This document shows positions 27,462-36,486 of a stretch of 64,000 nucleotides of DNA, one piece after another (position 1 is the stretch's first letter; every line of letters begins with the position of its first letter). Origin of the DNA: an uncultured Bacteroidales bacterium. Lineage in GTDB: Bacteria > Bacteroidota > Bacteroidia > Bacteroidales > JAUNSR01. The notes beneath the pieces were generated by a model, which had not been told where the DNA came from, ran no database searches, and worked only from the letters and a program-made list of their open reading frames with translations. The stretch is taken from assembly GCA_947074145.1 (NCBI GenBank), contig CAMTOJ010000001.1:124001-188000 (forward strand), read 5' to 3'. Made by a program: the position numbers and the translations under genes.

Positions 27462-28321
27462 TATCCTAAGTAAGATTTCAAAAGATCACTTCTTGATTTT
27501 TGGCGCAATTTTCTGATTGCTTTTTCTTTAATCTGACGTACACGTTCACGAGTCAATCCGAACTTGTCTCCGATCTCTTCTAGTGTCATCTCTTGACAAC
27601 CAATACCGAAAAACATTCTGATTATATCTCTTTCTCTATCCGCTAAAGTCTGAAGAGCTCTGTCAATCTCTTTTGCAAGGGATTCATTGATCAGTGATCT
27701 ATCAGCAATAGGAGAATCATCATTGACAAGTACGTCTAGCAAACTATTATCTTCACCTTCAACAAAAGGAGCATCAACAGAAATATGACGACCTGATACT
27801 TTTAAAGTATCTGAAATTTTATCAACTGGGATATCCAACTCATCTGCTAACTCTTCAGGTGACGGTTTTCTTTCATTTTCTTGCTCAAATTTTGAAAATG
27901 CTTTGCTTATCTTGTTCAACGAACCTACTTGATTAAGCGGAAGTCTTACGATTCTCGATTGTTCTGCAAGAGCCTGAAGAATAGATTGTCTAATCCACCA
28001 TACGGCGTAAGAGATAAATTTAAATCCCCTTGTTTCATCAAATTTCTCGGCAGCCTTTATAAGCCCAAGATTTCCTTCATTTATTAAGTCCGGCAAGCTC
28101 AAACCCTGGTTTTGATATTGTTTAGCAACAGAAACTACGAATCTTAGATTTGCTCTTGTCAATTTTTCCAAGGCAATTCTATCACCCTTTTTAATTCGCT
28201 GGGCTAATTCTACTTCCTCTTCAACAGTAATCAGATCTTCTCGTCCTATCTCCTGAAGATACTTGTCCAGAGAGGCACTCTCTCTATTTGTAATCGATTT
28301 TGTAATTTTTAATTGTCTCAT
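27461..28321 (-). CDS. rpoD: Primary RNA polymerase sigma factor (Bacteroidetes SigA type)
   Basis: A 286-residue sigma-70 with regions 1.2 (DKYLQEIGR), 2 ([20 protein letters not shown]), 3 and 4 ([19 protein letters not shown]) but no region 1.1, as expected for the primary sigma factor of Bacteroidetes. This class recognises TTTG (-33) and TAnnTTTG (-7), and many genes in this window carry such boxes. The gene is transcribed alone; a 12-base inverted repeat lies in the upstream region (28393-28421). Starting at [14 protein letters not shown] agrees with the family. Confidence 0.96.
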   Translation of the reverse strand: MRQLKITKSITNRESASLDKYLQEIGREDLITVEEEVELAQRIKKGDRIALEKLTRANLRFVVSVAKQYQNQGLSLPDLINEGNLGLIKAAEKFDETRGFKFISYAVWWIRQSILQALAEQSRIVRLPLNQVGSLNKISKAFSKFEQENERKPSPEELADELDIPVDKISDTLKVSGRHISVDAPFVEGEDNSLLDVLVNDDSPIADRSLINESLAKEIDRALQTLADRERDIIRMFFGIGCQEMTLEEIGDKFGLTRERVRQIKEKAIRKLRQKSRSDLLKSYLG

Positions 28322-28637
28322 TCCACAATTATGATTTGGAGCAGTGATGCAATATCATAAATAATAACTAAAACTCTCTTTTATAGACAGACGCAGATAA
28401 TATAGTGTATATATTATCTGCACCTTATATAAAAAAAACATTGATTTACGCCCTATTGTTTGTACAATGTCTGTATTTTCTTATTTTAAACATTGAGTTT
28501 TAGAATATTACATTCTGTTATTAAATACTTGCACTTTTTCTTAATATTTGACTGAATGTGTTATTACAACACTTCACGGTGCTAAGTAACGGAATTTAAT
28601 TTATTTAATAACAAAATTTATGATTAAATATTGTTAA
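28322..28637. other. Intergenic region degP-rpoD
   Basis: About 316 AT-rich bases that must contain the rpoD promoter. Only the inverted repeat at 28393-28421 stands out; no TAnnTTTG box in the right orientation and no gene was found. Confidence 0.5.
28393..28421. promoter_or_regulatory. Perfect inverted repeat upstream of rpoD
   Basis: GCAGATAATATA (28393-28404) pairs with TATATTATCTGC (28410-28421) across a five-base loop. Neither strand carries a T-run after it, so it is more likely an operator or 5'-UTR hairpin than a terminator. Confidence 0.45.
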
Positions 28638-30140
28638 CTATTTTGATACGTCGATGGCATAATAAGCAGTCTTTCCGTTAGGATACAATCCTGCAATAAA
28701 CATAACAGGCTCCCTATCAGAACGCTTATTAGAAGTAAGATCTTTATATATTTTCTCCACTTCTTTAGGTGATGTAACTCTTATGTCATTGATTTTCATA
28801 ATAATGAAACCCTCTTTAATTCCAGCCTGTTTAAATTTACCTTCGCTAAGAGATTCCACCTGTACACCATATCTTATTGCAAGTTTACTTTTATCTGCAT
28901 CAGAGGGATCCTTAAGAGAGGCTCCAAGTGACTCAATGCCCTGTTGTTTAACAACTTCAGTATTTCCACTTGTGTTCTTTAGAACAACGGCGACAGACTT
29001 AGAGCTACCATTTCGATCATAAGTTATTTGAATTTTATCTCCAGGCCTATATCTGCTCACTTGTTCCTGAAGCTGAGCAACTGTTCGAACCTTAATTCCG
29101 TTTACAGCGGTAATTATATCTCCATCTTTTACTCCCCCCAAAGCAGCCGCTCCATTTTCTTTTACAGAGTGAACATAGATTCCGTGGATCAGTTTTATAT
29201 TCTTTTCTTTGGATAATTCATCTGTCATTTCAGCAATCTCTATACCAAGTACGGCTCTTTGTACTGTACCATATTGTTTGAGATCAGTAACTACTTTGCT
29301 CACTATACTTGAAGGTACAGCAAAAGAATAACCTGCATAATTTCCGGTTTGTGAGAAAATAGCGGTATTAATACCAACAAGATCACCTCTTAGATTAACA
29401 AGAGCGCCTCCACTATTCCCCGGATTAACGGCTGCATCTGTTTGAATAAAGGATTCGATACCCATTTGATTTCGCTGTCCACTTATAATACCAATACTTC
29501 TTGCTTTAGCGCTAACAATACCTGCTGTAACAGTTGAATTTAACATGAATGGATTTCCTACTGCTAAAACCCACTCTCCTACTTTAAGAGCATCGGAATC
29601 TCCAAAACTTATCACAGGTAAATCTTCGGCATCAACTTTAAGTAGCGCTATATCTGTTGTAGGATCGGTACCAACAAGCACAGCTTTATACTTTTTATTA
29701 CTATTCATTATGATTTCAATATCGTCAGAGCTATCAATAACATGATTGTTTGTAACTATATATCCATCAGATGAGATAATAACCCCCGAACCGTAACCAA
29801 CTTTCTCTTGTGGTTTAGTTTGATTACGTTGTCGATTTCCGAAAAAAAGATCAAAAAATGGATCGCCTGAACTTACAGCATCATTTGATTTAACAGTTGA
29901 TTTTATGTGCACAACGGCATTAACCGTTTTCTCAGCAGCAACAGTAAAATCTGTTTCAAAAGCTTGTGTTTGATTTGTAAGATTAAAGCCCACCGGTTTT
30001 GCAAATATTTGGGTGGAATCATTTGAGTAAAAGACTTCACCAGATCTTTTTTCTAAATATTTGAAAGTGCCGGTACTCACAGCGGCACTAACTATAACAA
30101 TTGTACCGAAGTATAATATCTGTTTCCCTATTTTTTTCAT
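28638..30140 (-). CDS. degP: Periplasmic serine protease of the HtrA/DegP family
   Basis: A protein of about 500 residues with an N-terminal signal sequence or anchor (about 6-25), a trypsin-like domain and two PDZ domains (about 285-375 and 410-500), which degrades or refolds damaged envelope proteins. The catalytic triad is His133 (TNNHVID), Asp163 (TDIALLK) and Ser243 (NPGNSGGAL), numbered from the ATG at 30140. That start gives a typical signal sequence (MKKIGKQILYFG); an in-frame ATG at 30173 would add 11 residues. The gene is transcribed away from mfd across a long intergenic region. Confidence 0.94.
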   Translation of the reverse strand: MKKIGKQILYFGTIVIVSAAVSTGTFKYLEKRSGEVFYSNDSTQIFAKPVGFNLTNQTQAFETDFTVAAEKTVNAVVHIKSTVKSNDAVSSGDPFFDLFFGNRQRNQTKPQEKVGYGSGVIISSDGYIVTNNHVIDSSDDIEIIMNSNKKYKAVLVGTDPTTDIALLKVDAEDLPVISFGDSDALKVGEWVLAVGNPFMLNSTVTAGIVSAKARSIGIISGQRNQMGIESFIQTDAAVNPGNSGGALVNLRGDLVGINTAIFSQTGNYAGYSFAVPSSIVSKVVTDLKQYGTVQRAVLGIEIAEMTDELSKEKNIKLIHGIYVHSVKENGAAALGGVKDGDIITAVNGIKVRTVAQLQEQVSRYRPGDKIQITYDRNGSSKSVAVVLKNTSGNTEVVKQQGIESLGASLKDPSDADKSKLAIRYGVQVESLSEGKFKQAGIKEGFIIMKINDIRVTSPKEVEKIYKDLTSNKRSDREPVMFIAGLYPNGKTAYYAIDVSK

Positions 30141-30558
30141 ATTAATATATTTATTTATTTCTATTACTGACATTTACAATGCTTAAACAAATTGAAACTT
30201 TATTTTATTCATACTATCTCCTATTTTTATAAACCTATAATTATTTTTAAGTTTTACTATATAATATCAAATACGACAGCACCAAATACAGTACTATGTT
30301 ATATCAGGTACTAAATAAATGTTTATTTCTAATTTTTTCTCTTCTAAAGAGAATAAAAGACAACTTGTTAGGATTTTTTAAACTATCAGATATAGAAAAT
30401 TAAAATTTTCCAAAAATATATGGAGATAATACCTCATAAATTCTATATCTCTTATAGATCATTAAAATCAAATACTGTATAGAAACTTTATATAAAAATG
30501 AATAGTTAAATACGATGTATGGAATTTTATATAATGAGATGATTAATTAGTATGAAAT

Positions 30559-30632
30559 AACTGATTAAAACATATTAAACGGATAGTTTAAGTTCGTAAA
30601 AGAGTATAGTTTATCCCCAACTGATTAAAACA
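30559..30632. repeat. Two direct repeats AACTGATTAAAACA 60 bases apart
   Basis: The 14-base sequence AACTGATTAAAACA occurs at 30559-30572 and 30619-30632, in the same orientation and upstream of mfd. Confidence 0.5.
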
Positions 30633-30758
30633 AAAAATTAATCAACAAAGTGATATAACATACATATAAAATTGAAAAGGGTAAGAAAATGATCAAAATC
30701 AAAATATGTTTTTTTGATACATTATAGTAATGAGAGATGTGTATAGTCAAAAATATCA

Positions 30759-30766
30759 TAACTTTG
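30759..30766 (+). promoter_or_regulatory. -7 promoter box of mfd
   Basis: TAACTTTG matches TAnnTTTG, 24 bases before the mfd ATG. Confidence 0.6.
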
Positions 30767-30790
30767 TAATGTACATAAATAGTATCTCAA

Positions 30791-33700
30791 ATGCAGAGTA
30801 AGGATCTAACATCGTATATAACCTCTAAGCCGAGATTTTCTGCTCTTAGAAATCTTATAAAGAACAATGAAAAATCTATTTTTTTATCTGGATTAAGAGG
30901 CTCAGCAGCGGCGGCATTCATAGCACCGCTAGTGAAGACAAACAACAAAGACCAATTTATTTTTATACTTAATGATCAGGAGGATGCAGGGTATTTTTTT
31001 CATGATCTGACTCAAATTTCAGGCTCCGAAAATATTTTATTTTTTCCTTCAGCTTATAAAAGAGCTATAAAATATGGTCAGATTGATGGGGCTTCTGAAA
31101 TACTTAGAACTGAAGTATTAAGTAGACTAAAGCAAGACAAGCCGATCATGATAGTGACATATCCTGAGGCATTAGCTGAAAAGGTAGTAACTCAAAAAAT
31201 TCTTGATGAGAAGACTTTAAAGATATCTACTGGTGAAAAAATTGATCCTAAATTTGTATCAGAGGTTCTTTATGACTTTGGATTTCAGAAAGTCGATTAT
31301 GTATATGAACCCGGACAATACGCACAAAGAGGTTCGATTATAGATGTTTACTCTTTTTCAAATGATCTGCCCTATAGAATTGATTTTTTTGGCAATGAAG
31401 TTGATTCAATAAGAATATTTGAGATAGATTCCCAATTATCAAAAGAGAAACTAACAGAGATATTTATCATTCCTAATCTACAATCAAACGAAGCAACAGG
31501 TGTATCACTTTTGGAATTTATTTCATCCGACACATTTTTAGGATTTAAAGATCTTGCATGGGTAAGCGAAAGAATCTCGTCTATTGTTAATGAAGAGATT
31601 TCCGAACAATTGCTTATTTCAGAAGAGGGTGATCTGACCATAAAAACAAAACTTGTTGATGATGCTAAATTTAAGAGAGATCTTATATCTTTCAAACGCA
31701 TAGAGTTCGGAGCTAAAACTTATTCCAACTCTCCTTCTGTTATAGAGTTTCACACCACTCTCCAACCCATTTATCACAAAAACTTTGATCTCGTTGCTCA
31801 GTCATTCAAAGAATATATATCAAAAGGGTACATTATATATATATTAAGTGATAATGAAAAACAGACTGACAGAATAAAAGCCATATTTGATGATCGCGGA
31901 GATGATATATCCTTCACACCTGTGATTAAGACACTTCATGAGGGTTTTGTTGACGATGATATGAAGTGTTGTTATTTTACAGATCATCAGATATTCGACC
32001 GTTTTCATAAATATAATCTAAAAAGCGAACGTGCAAGAACGGGGAAACTTGCAATTTCCCTTAAAGAACTAAACCAATTTGAAATAGGCGACTATATAGT
32101 GCATGTGGATCATGGAGTAGCTAAATTCGGAGGATTGGTTAGAATGCCTGTTAATGGCAAAACACAGGAAGTGATAAAACTAATTTATCTCAATGATGAC
32201 ATACTTTTTGTAAATATTCATTCCCTTCATAAACTTGCTAAATATAGAGCAAAAGAGGGGCACGCACCAAAAATAAATAAACTCGGTTCGGGTGCATGGG
32301 AAAAGATGAAAGATAAGACCAAGAGCAAAATGAAGGATATAGCCAGGGATCTTATCAAACTATATGCAAAAAGAAAAGATGAAAAAGGATTCTCTTTCTC
32401 AGCAGATTCTTTCCTCCAACAGGAATTAGAGGCTTCTTTCATATATGAAGATACGCCGGACCAATACACCTCAACTATTGAGGTAAAAAAAGATATGGAG
32501 AGTGAAAAACCTATGGATCGACTAATCTGTGGAGACGTAGGATTCGGGAAAACAGAAATTGCAATCAGAGCAGCATTTAAAGCAGTATGCGATGGAAAAC
32601 AAGTTGCAATACTTGTACCAACCACTGTTCTAGCATTTCAACATTATAAGACATTTAAAGAGCGATTAAAAGAATTTCCCGTTGAAATTGATTATCTGAC
32701 AAGAGCAAAAAAAGCATCAGATGTCAAGAAATTAATACAAAGTTTGGCAAACGGAAAGCCTGATATTATAATTGGCACTCATAAATTAATAGGTAAAGAT
32801 ATAGTCTTTAAAGATCTGGGACTTCTCATTATTGATGAGGAACAGAAGTTTGGGGTTGCCGTAAAAGAGAAGTTAAAACAGATAAAAACCAATGTCGATA
32901 CACTTACTATGACAGCAACTCCGATACCTCGAACACTTCAATTTTCACTAATGGGTGCAAGAGACTTATCGGTAATTTCCACACCTCCTCCAAATAGATT
33001 CCCCATTCAAACAGAAATTCACCGTTTTGATGATGAAATAATTAAAGAGGCGATAAATTTCGAAATGAGTAGAAACGGACAGGTATTTTTTATAAATAAT
33101 CGAGTTCAGAGTCTACCGGAACTTAAAGAGAAGATTTTAAAACTAGTCCCTGATGCCAGGGTTGCTATTGGGCATGGTCAGATGGATCCCCAAACGCTCG
33201 AAAAACATATTATAGATTTTAGCAATCAGGAATATGATGTATTACTCTCAACAACTATTGTGGAGTCTGGCATTGACATACCCAATGCCAATACTATGAT
33301 TATCAATAATGCTCAGAATTTCGGATTAAGCGAACTTCATCAACTAAGAGGACGAGTGGGCCGAAGTAATAAAAAAGCATTCTGCTATCTTCTCTCACCT
33401 CCCCTTCACTCTCTTAGTACTGAATCAAGAAGAAGACTGCAAGCAATTGAAAATTTTTCAGAACTTGGTAGTGGAATTCACATTGCCATGCAGGACCTTG
33501 ACATCAGAGGCGCAGGGAACCTTCTTGGTGGCGAACAAAGTGGATTTATAGCAGATCTGGGTTATGAAACATATCAGAAAATTCTCAAAGAGGCAATTGA
33601 AGAACTTAAGGATGAGGAATTTTCCGACTTATATTCTGATAATGATGATATACGCGGAAATAGCAAATGGGTGAATGAATGCATTGTCGAGTCTGATATG

Positions 33701-34135
33701 GAATTGCTTTTTGCAAATGATTATATTCCTTCTCCAGCTGAAAGAATAACATTATATAAAGAGCTTGATTCTATTGACAAAGAAACTGAGCTTTCGCTTT
33801 TTATTGAAAAAATTAAAGATAGATTCGGAGCATTGCCCCACGAAAGTATTGAACTTATAAGAATCGTAAGTCTTCGTATAATTGCAAAACTACTTGGAGT
33901 TGAAAAAGTGGTATTGAAGAATGATAAATTATTCCTTTATTTCTTATCAGGTAATAATGAAAGCTATTATCAATCAGAAGAATTCGGAGCTCTATTATCC
34001 TATCTTCAAAATCATCCTCGAGAAACTCAAATAAAAGAGAATAAGAATAAAAGGTATTTATTAATAGAAAAGGTTTATACCGTTGAAAAAGCTGTTGAGA
34101 TAATCTCACAAATTAGAGATTATTTAAACAAATAA
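30791..34135 (+). CDS. mfd: Transcription-repair coupling factor Mfd
   Basis: A 1114-residue DNA translocase that removes stalled RNA polymerase from lesions and recruits UvrA. An UvrB-like N-terminal region is followed by a CarD-like RNA-polymerase-interaction domain (about 420-490, FEIGDYIVHVDHGVAKF). The RecG-like helicase motor follows, with Walker A CGDVGFGKTEIA near residue 580-590 and the DEEQ box (LLIIDEEQKFG) near 682. A TRCF C-terminal domain completes it. It is slightly shorter than E. coli Mfd, as is usual for the phylum. A 14-base hairpin without a T-run lies just after it and before the first kinase-like gene. Confidence 0.97.
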   Translation: MQSKDLTSYITSKPRFSALRNLIKNNEKSIFLSGLRGSAAAAFIAPLVKTNNKDQFIFILNDQEDAGYFFHDLTQISGSENILFFPSAYKRAIKYGQIDGASEILRTEVLSRLKQDKPIMIVTYPEALAEKVVTQKILDEKTLKISTGEKIDPKFVSEVLYDFGFQKVDYVYEPGQYAQRGSIIDVYSFSNDLPYRIDFFGNEVDSIRIFEIDSQLSKEKLTEIFIIPNLQSNEATGVSLLEFISSDTFLGFKDLAWVSERISSIVNEEISEQLLISEEGDLTIKTKLVDDAKFKRDLISFKRIEFGAKTYSNSPSVIEFHTTLQPIYHKNFDLVAQSFKEYISKGYIIYILSDNEKQTDRIKAIFDDRGDDISFTPVIKTLHEGFVDDDMKCCYFTDHQIFDRFHKYNLKSERARTGKLAISLKELNQFEIGDYIVHVDHGVAKFGGLVRMPVNGKTQEVIKLIYLNDDILFVNIHSLHKLAKYRAKEGHAPKINKLGSGAWEKMKDKTKSKMKDIARDLIKLYAKRKDEKGFSFSADSFLQQELEASFIYEDTPDQYTSTIEVKKDMESEKPMDRLICGDVGFGKTEIAIRAAFKAVCDGKQVAILVPTTVLAFQHYKTFKERLKEFPVEIDYLTRAKKASDVKKLIQSLANGKPDIIIGTHKLIGKDIVFKDLGLLIIDEEQKFGVAVKEKLKQIKTNVDTLTMTATPIPRTLQFSLMGARDLSVISTPPPNRFPIQTEIHRFDDEIIKEAINFEMSRNGQVFFINNRVQSLPELKEKILKLVPDARVAIGHGQMDPQTLEKHIIDFSNQEYDVLLSTTIVESGIDIPNANTMIINNAQNFGLSELHQLRGRVGRSNKKAFCYLLSPPLHSLSTESRRRLQAIENFSELGSGIHIAMQDLDIRGAGNLLGGEQSGFIADLGYETYQKILKEAIEELKDEEFSDLYSDNDDIRGNSKWVNECIVESDMELLFANDYIPSPAERITLYKELDSIDKETELSLFIEKIKDRFGALPHESIELIRIVSLRIIAKLLGVEKVVLKNDKLFLYFLSGNNESYYQSEEFGALLSYLQNHPRETQIKENKNKRYLLIEKVYTVEKAVEIISQIRDYLNK

Positions 34136-34144
34136 CACAATATA

Positions 34145-34180
34145 CATGATAGAAATAATTTTAATGTTATTTTTATCATG
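34145..34180. promoter_or_regulatory. Strong hairpin between mfd and the first kinase-like gene
   Basis: CATGATAGAAATAA (34145-34158) pairs with TTATTTTTATCATG (34167-34180), 14 pairs with one G-U and an eight-base loop. The sequence after it (CAAACAATTA) has no T-run, so it may be an mRNA-processing or attenuation hairpin rather than a simple terminator. Confidence 0.5.
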
Positions 34181-34243
34181 CAAACAATTACTAAGGACAT
34201 ATTCAAAGTATAATTGGCCATAGTGACAGATATTTAGTATTTC

Positions 34244-36460
34244 ATGCCAAATCTTTATAAATCAATAGACGCAAACCTACTTCCTGTTTTAGATTCCTTA
34301 ATCGGTGGAAGAAGCGATATTTTATTTGTGTTTGACATAATCAGAAATGATACCATAATAAACGTAATATGTAAAAACACACAAACAGTTATCTCTTCTG
34401 CATTGTCAGAAGAGATTGGATATTATTTGACTGAAGAGATCAATTTATTTGAATCTGGAAATTTTTCTGATATATATCTTTTATTGTCAGGATTAAATAA
34501 GTCTATTGTTCTATATAAATATTTCTCAGATGGTTATAACAAAATAATCATATCTTTATCAGGTTCGAAGCTTTCTGATTCAAAAGAGATAATTGTAATC
34601 ATTAAACCTATTGAAGAAGAAATTTATTTAGATTTTAAGAATTTTGCCAATAATCTTGAATCAAACTTTTGTCCAGTTTTTGTAAAAAATTATACAGACA
34701 ATACCCTTGATTATTTAAACAGCAAAGGTTATGAGTTTCTAAAAGAAAATAATTTATTTTTTACATCAGATAAATATTCCGAGTTAACACAGTCACCTAT
34801 CGGAATACCCTTTATTTTCAGTTTATTTGACACCGACGGAAAGGAACGATTTTATCAATTCAAAAAGATTGTAGAAATTAATTTCGATGGCTCACAAATA
34901 TTGATTGAATATCTAAATGATATAACTCTTATCATTGATTTACAAAAAAGATATCTTCATAGTTATGAATTGATTAATCAATTTTCCGAACAGTTTGATC
35001 TGATTCCCTGGCATTTGGATTTGGGTAATAAAGAACTTATAATCGAATTTGATAAGATAAATATACACAATGATTTCAATTCAGACTTTATACGTAAAAA
35101 GGTCCGATTTAAAGATTTAAAAGATCTATTATATCCTGATGATTTTCAGATAATAAACAAGATAAAAAAAGAGAGTTACAAGACAAATTATCTTTCTTTC
35201 AGAAATAATATAAGATTATTTTTAAAAGAAGAAAAGGCTATCCCATTTCAGCTTACAGGGATTGTTGATCTTAGAAGTAAAACTACTCCGTTGGTATTCG
35301 GCTACATTAAGAATCTAAAAAAAATCGAGGTTCATAATGATGACATTAGACGATTGAATAAAGAAGCTGAATCACTACATGCTTTTCAAACAGCATTTCT
35401 TAAGATAATACATCATGAATTAAGGGCTCCTGTGAATAAATTAATAGGCTATACCGAGACATTAATCCACAAGACTAATGCAGTTGAAACAGACAAAATG
35501 GCTTATTTTAAAAAGATAAAATCTTATACCAAAAAGCTTCTTTCCATTCTTGACAGCTCTCTCGAATATTCTTATACAGAACCCGAGATTGGATCCGAGG
35601 ATAAAAATGAGACGATTTATTTGAGCAAATTCCTTAATATTGTAACGGATGTTGTAAAATCAAAAAATAATAAGATTAAAATTCAGACCGATTACGATAG
35701 GGAAATAATTATATCTACCTATAAAATTGAGAAACTTGCCGTAGCAATCTCTTGTCTTGTTTTTTGCTATCATGAATCAAATCCAGGAAAGATACCTTTT
35801 GTCTTTGCCAAGGTTATAGATGACAAACTTCAATTTATTATAGGAAGCAACTATGATATAGATCCTGAATCTCTTGAAATGGAATCAATAACATATCTTC
35901 AGTTTTTGGATAGAAATCTAACAAATAAAAGTCTCGAATTGGATATGGATATTGCCATCTCATTTTCATTACTTGTAAATGCCAATATATCTTTATTTAG
36001 CGATAATGTGGGGAATAATATTTTCCAGATTGAAACATCTATTTCAAAATTGGACAGCAGTAATGATCTGAGTTATAAAATGATTGAAAAGTCAAATTCC
36101 ACAATTTCTGAAAATATAATTTTTTATGAAAATGAAAATATATTTTCTTCTATTATTTACGAAACACTAAATCATAGATATAAAATAAATTATGTGACCA
36201 GATATTCTAATATTTTCAAATATTTATCAAATAATTCCTCTTTAATATTTTCAGTTAAAAACATTGATAATGAGTTAATTCTTATCCTTTCTACAATTAT
36301 AAGAAAAAGTGCTGACACAAAAATATTAGTGATATGTCTTAATGAAAACTTGCATGATCTCAACCTATTATATAATGAAGATTTACTTAAAGATGTAGAA
36401 ATCCTCTTTCCACCTTTCAATATAGAAATCATCCTTGATTTTCTGACCGGTAATAATTGA
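34244..36460 (+). CDS. Degenerate histidine-kinase-like protein (H-box kept, ATP site and receiver lost)
   Basis: A 738-residue soluble protein with no membrane segment. The N-terminal part holds PAS-like regions (about 1-120 and 140-250, the latter containing YQFKKIVEINFDG). A HisKA dimerisation domain follows, with the H-box IIHHELRAPVNKL (His391 at the phospho-acceptor position). The C-terminal kinase domain (about 430-610) is recognisable only by position: the N-box and the G1 (DxG) and G2 glycine motifs are missing. The last 120 residues look like a receiver domain whose aspartate position is replaced (SLIFSVKN). It lies 26 bases before an intact kinase paralog and is probably its cotranscribed partner. 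It could be a pseudokinase scaffold or a phosphotransfer acceptor. Transcription may continue from mfd. Confidence 0.7.
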   Translation: MPNLYKSIDANLLPVLDSLIGGRSDILFVFDIIRNDTIINVICKNTQTVISSALSEEIGYYLTEEINLFESGNFSDIYLLLSGLNKSIVLYKYFSDGYNKIIISLSGSKLSDSKEIIVIIKPIEEEIYLDFKNFANNLESNFCPVFVKNYTDNTLDYLNSKGYEFLKENNLFFTSDKYSELTQSPIGIPFIFSLFDTDGKERFYQFKKIVEINFDGSQILIEYLNDITLIIDLQKRYLHSYELINQFSEQFDLIPWHLDLGNKELIIEFDKINIHNDFNSDFIRKKVRFKDLKDLLYPDDFQIINKIKKESYKTNYLSFRNNIRLFLKEEKAIPFQLTGIVDLRSKTTPLVFGYIKNLKKIEVHNDDIRRLNKEAESLHAFQTAFLKIIHHELRAPVNKLIGYTETLIHKTNAVETDKMAYFKKIKSYTKKLLSILDSSLEYSYTEPEIGSEDKNETIYLSKFLNIVTDVVKSKNNKIKIQTDYDREIIISTYKIEKLAVAISCLVFCYHESNPGKIPFVFAKVIDDKLQFIIGSNYDIDPESLEMESITYLQFLDRNLTNKSLELDMDIAISFSLLVNANISLFSDNVGNNIFQIETSISKLDSSNDLSYKMIEKSNSTISENIIFYENENIFSSIIYETLNHRYKINYVTRYSNIFKYLSNNSSLIFSVKNIDNELILILSTIIRKSADTKILVICLNENLHDLNLLYNEDLLKDVEILFPPFNIEIILDFLTGNN

Positions 36461-36486
36461 GTAGAACATAAGAATATTATTTTATA

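Larger units (their letters stand above)
30141..30790. other. Long AT-rich divergent intergenic region degP-mfd
   Basis: About 650 bases without a credible gene. It holds the mfd -7 box (30759-30766), two identical 14-base direct repeats (30559-30572 and 30619-30632) and a small palindrome TTCTCTT/AAGAGAA (30337-30353). The degP promoter must lie here but no consensus box was found for it. Confidence 0.6.
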
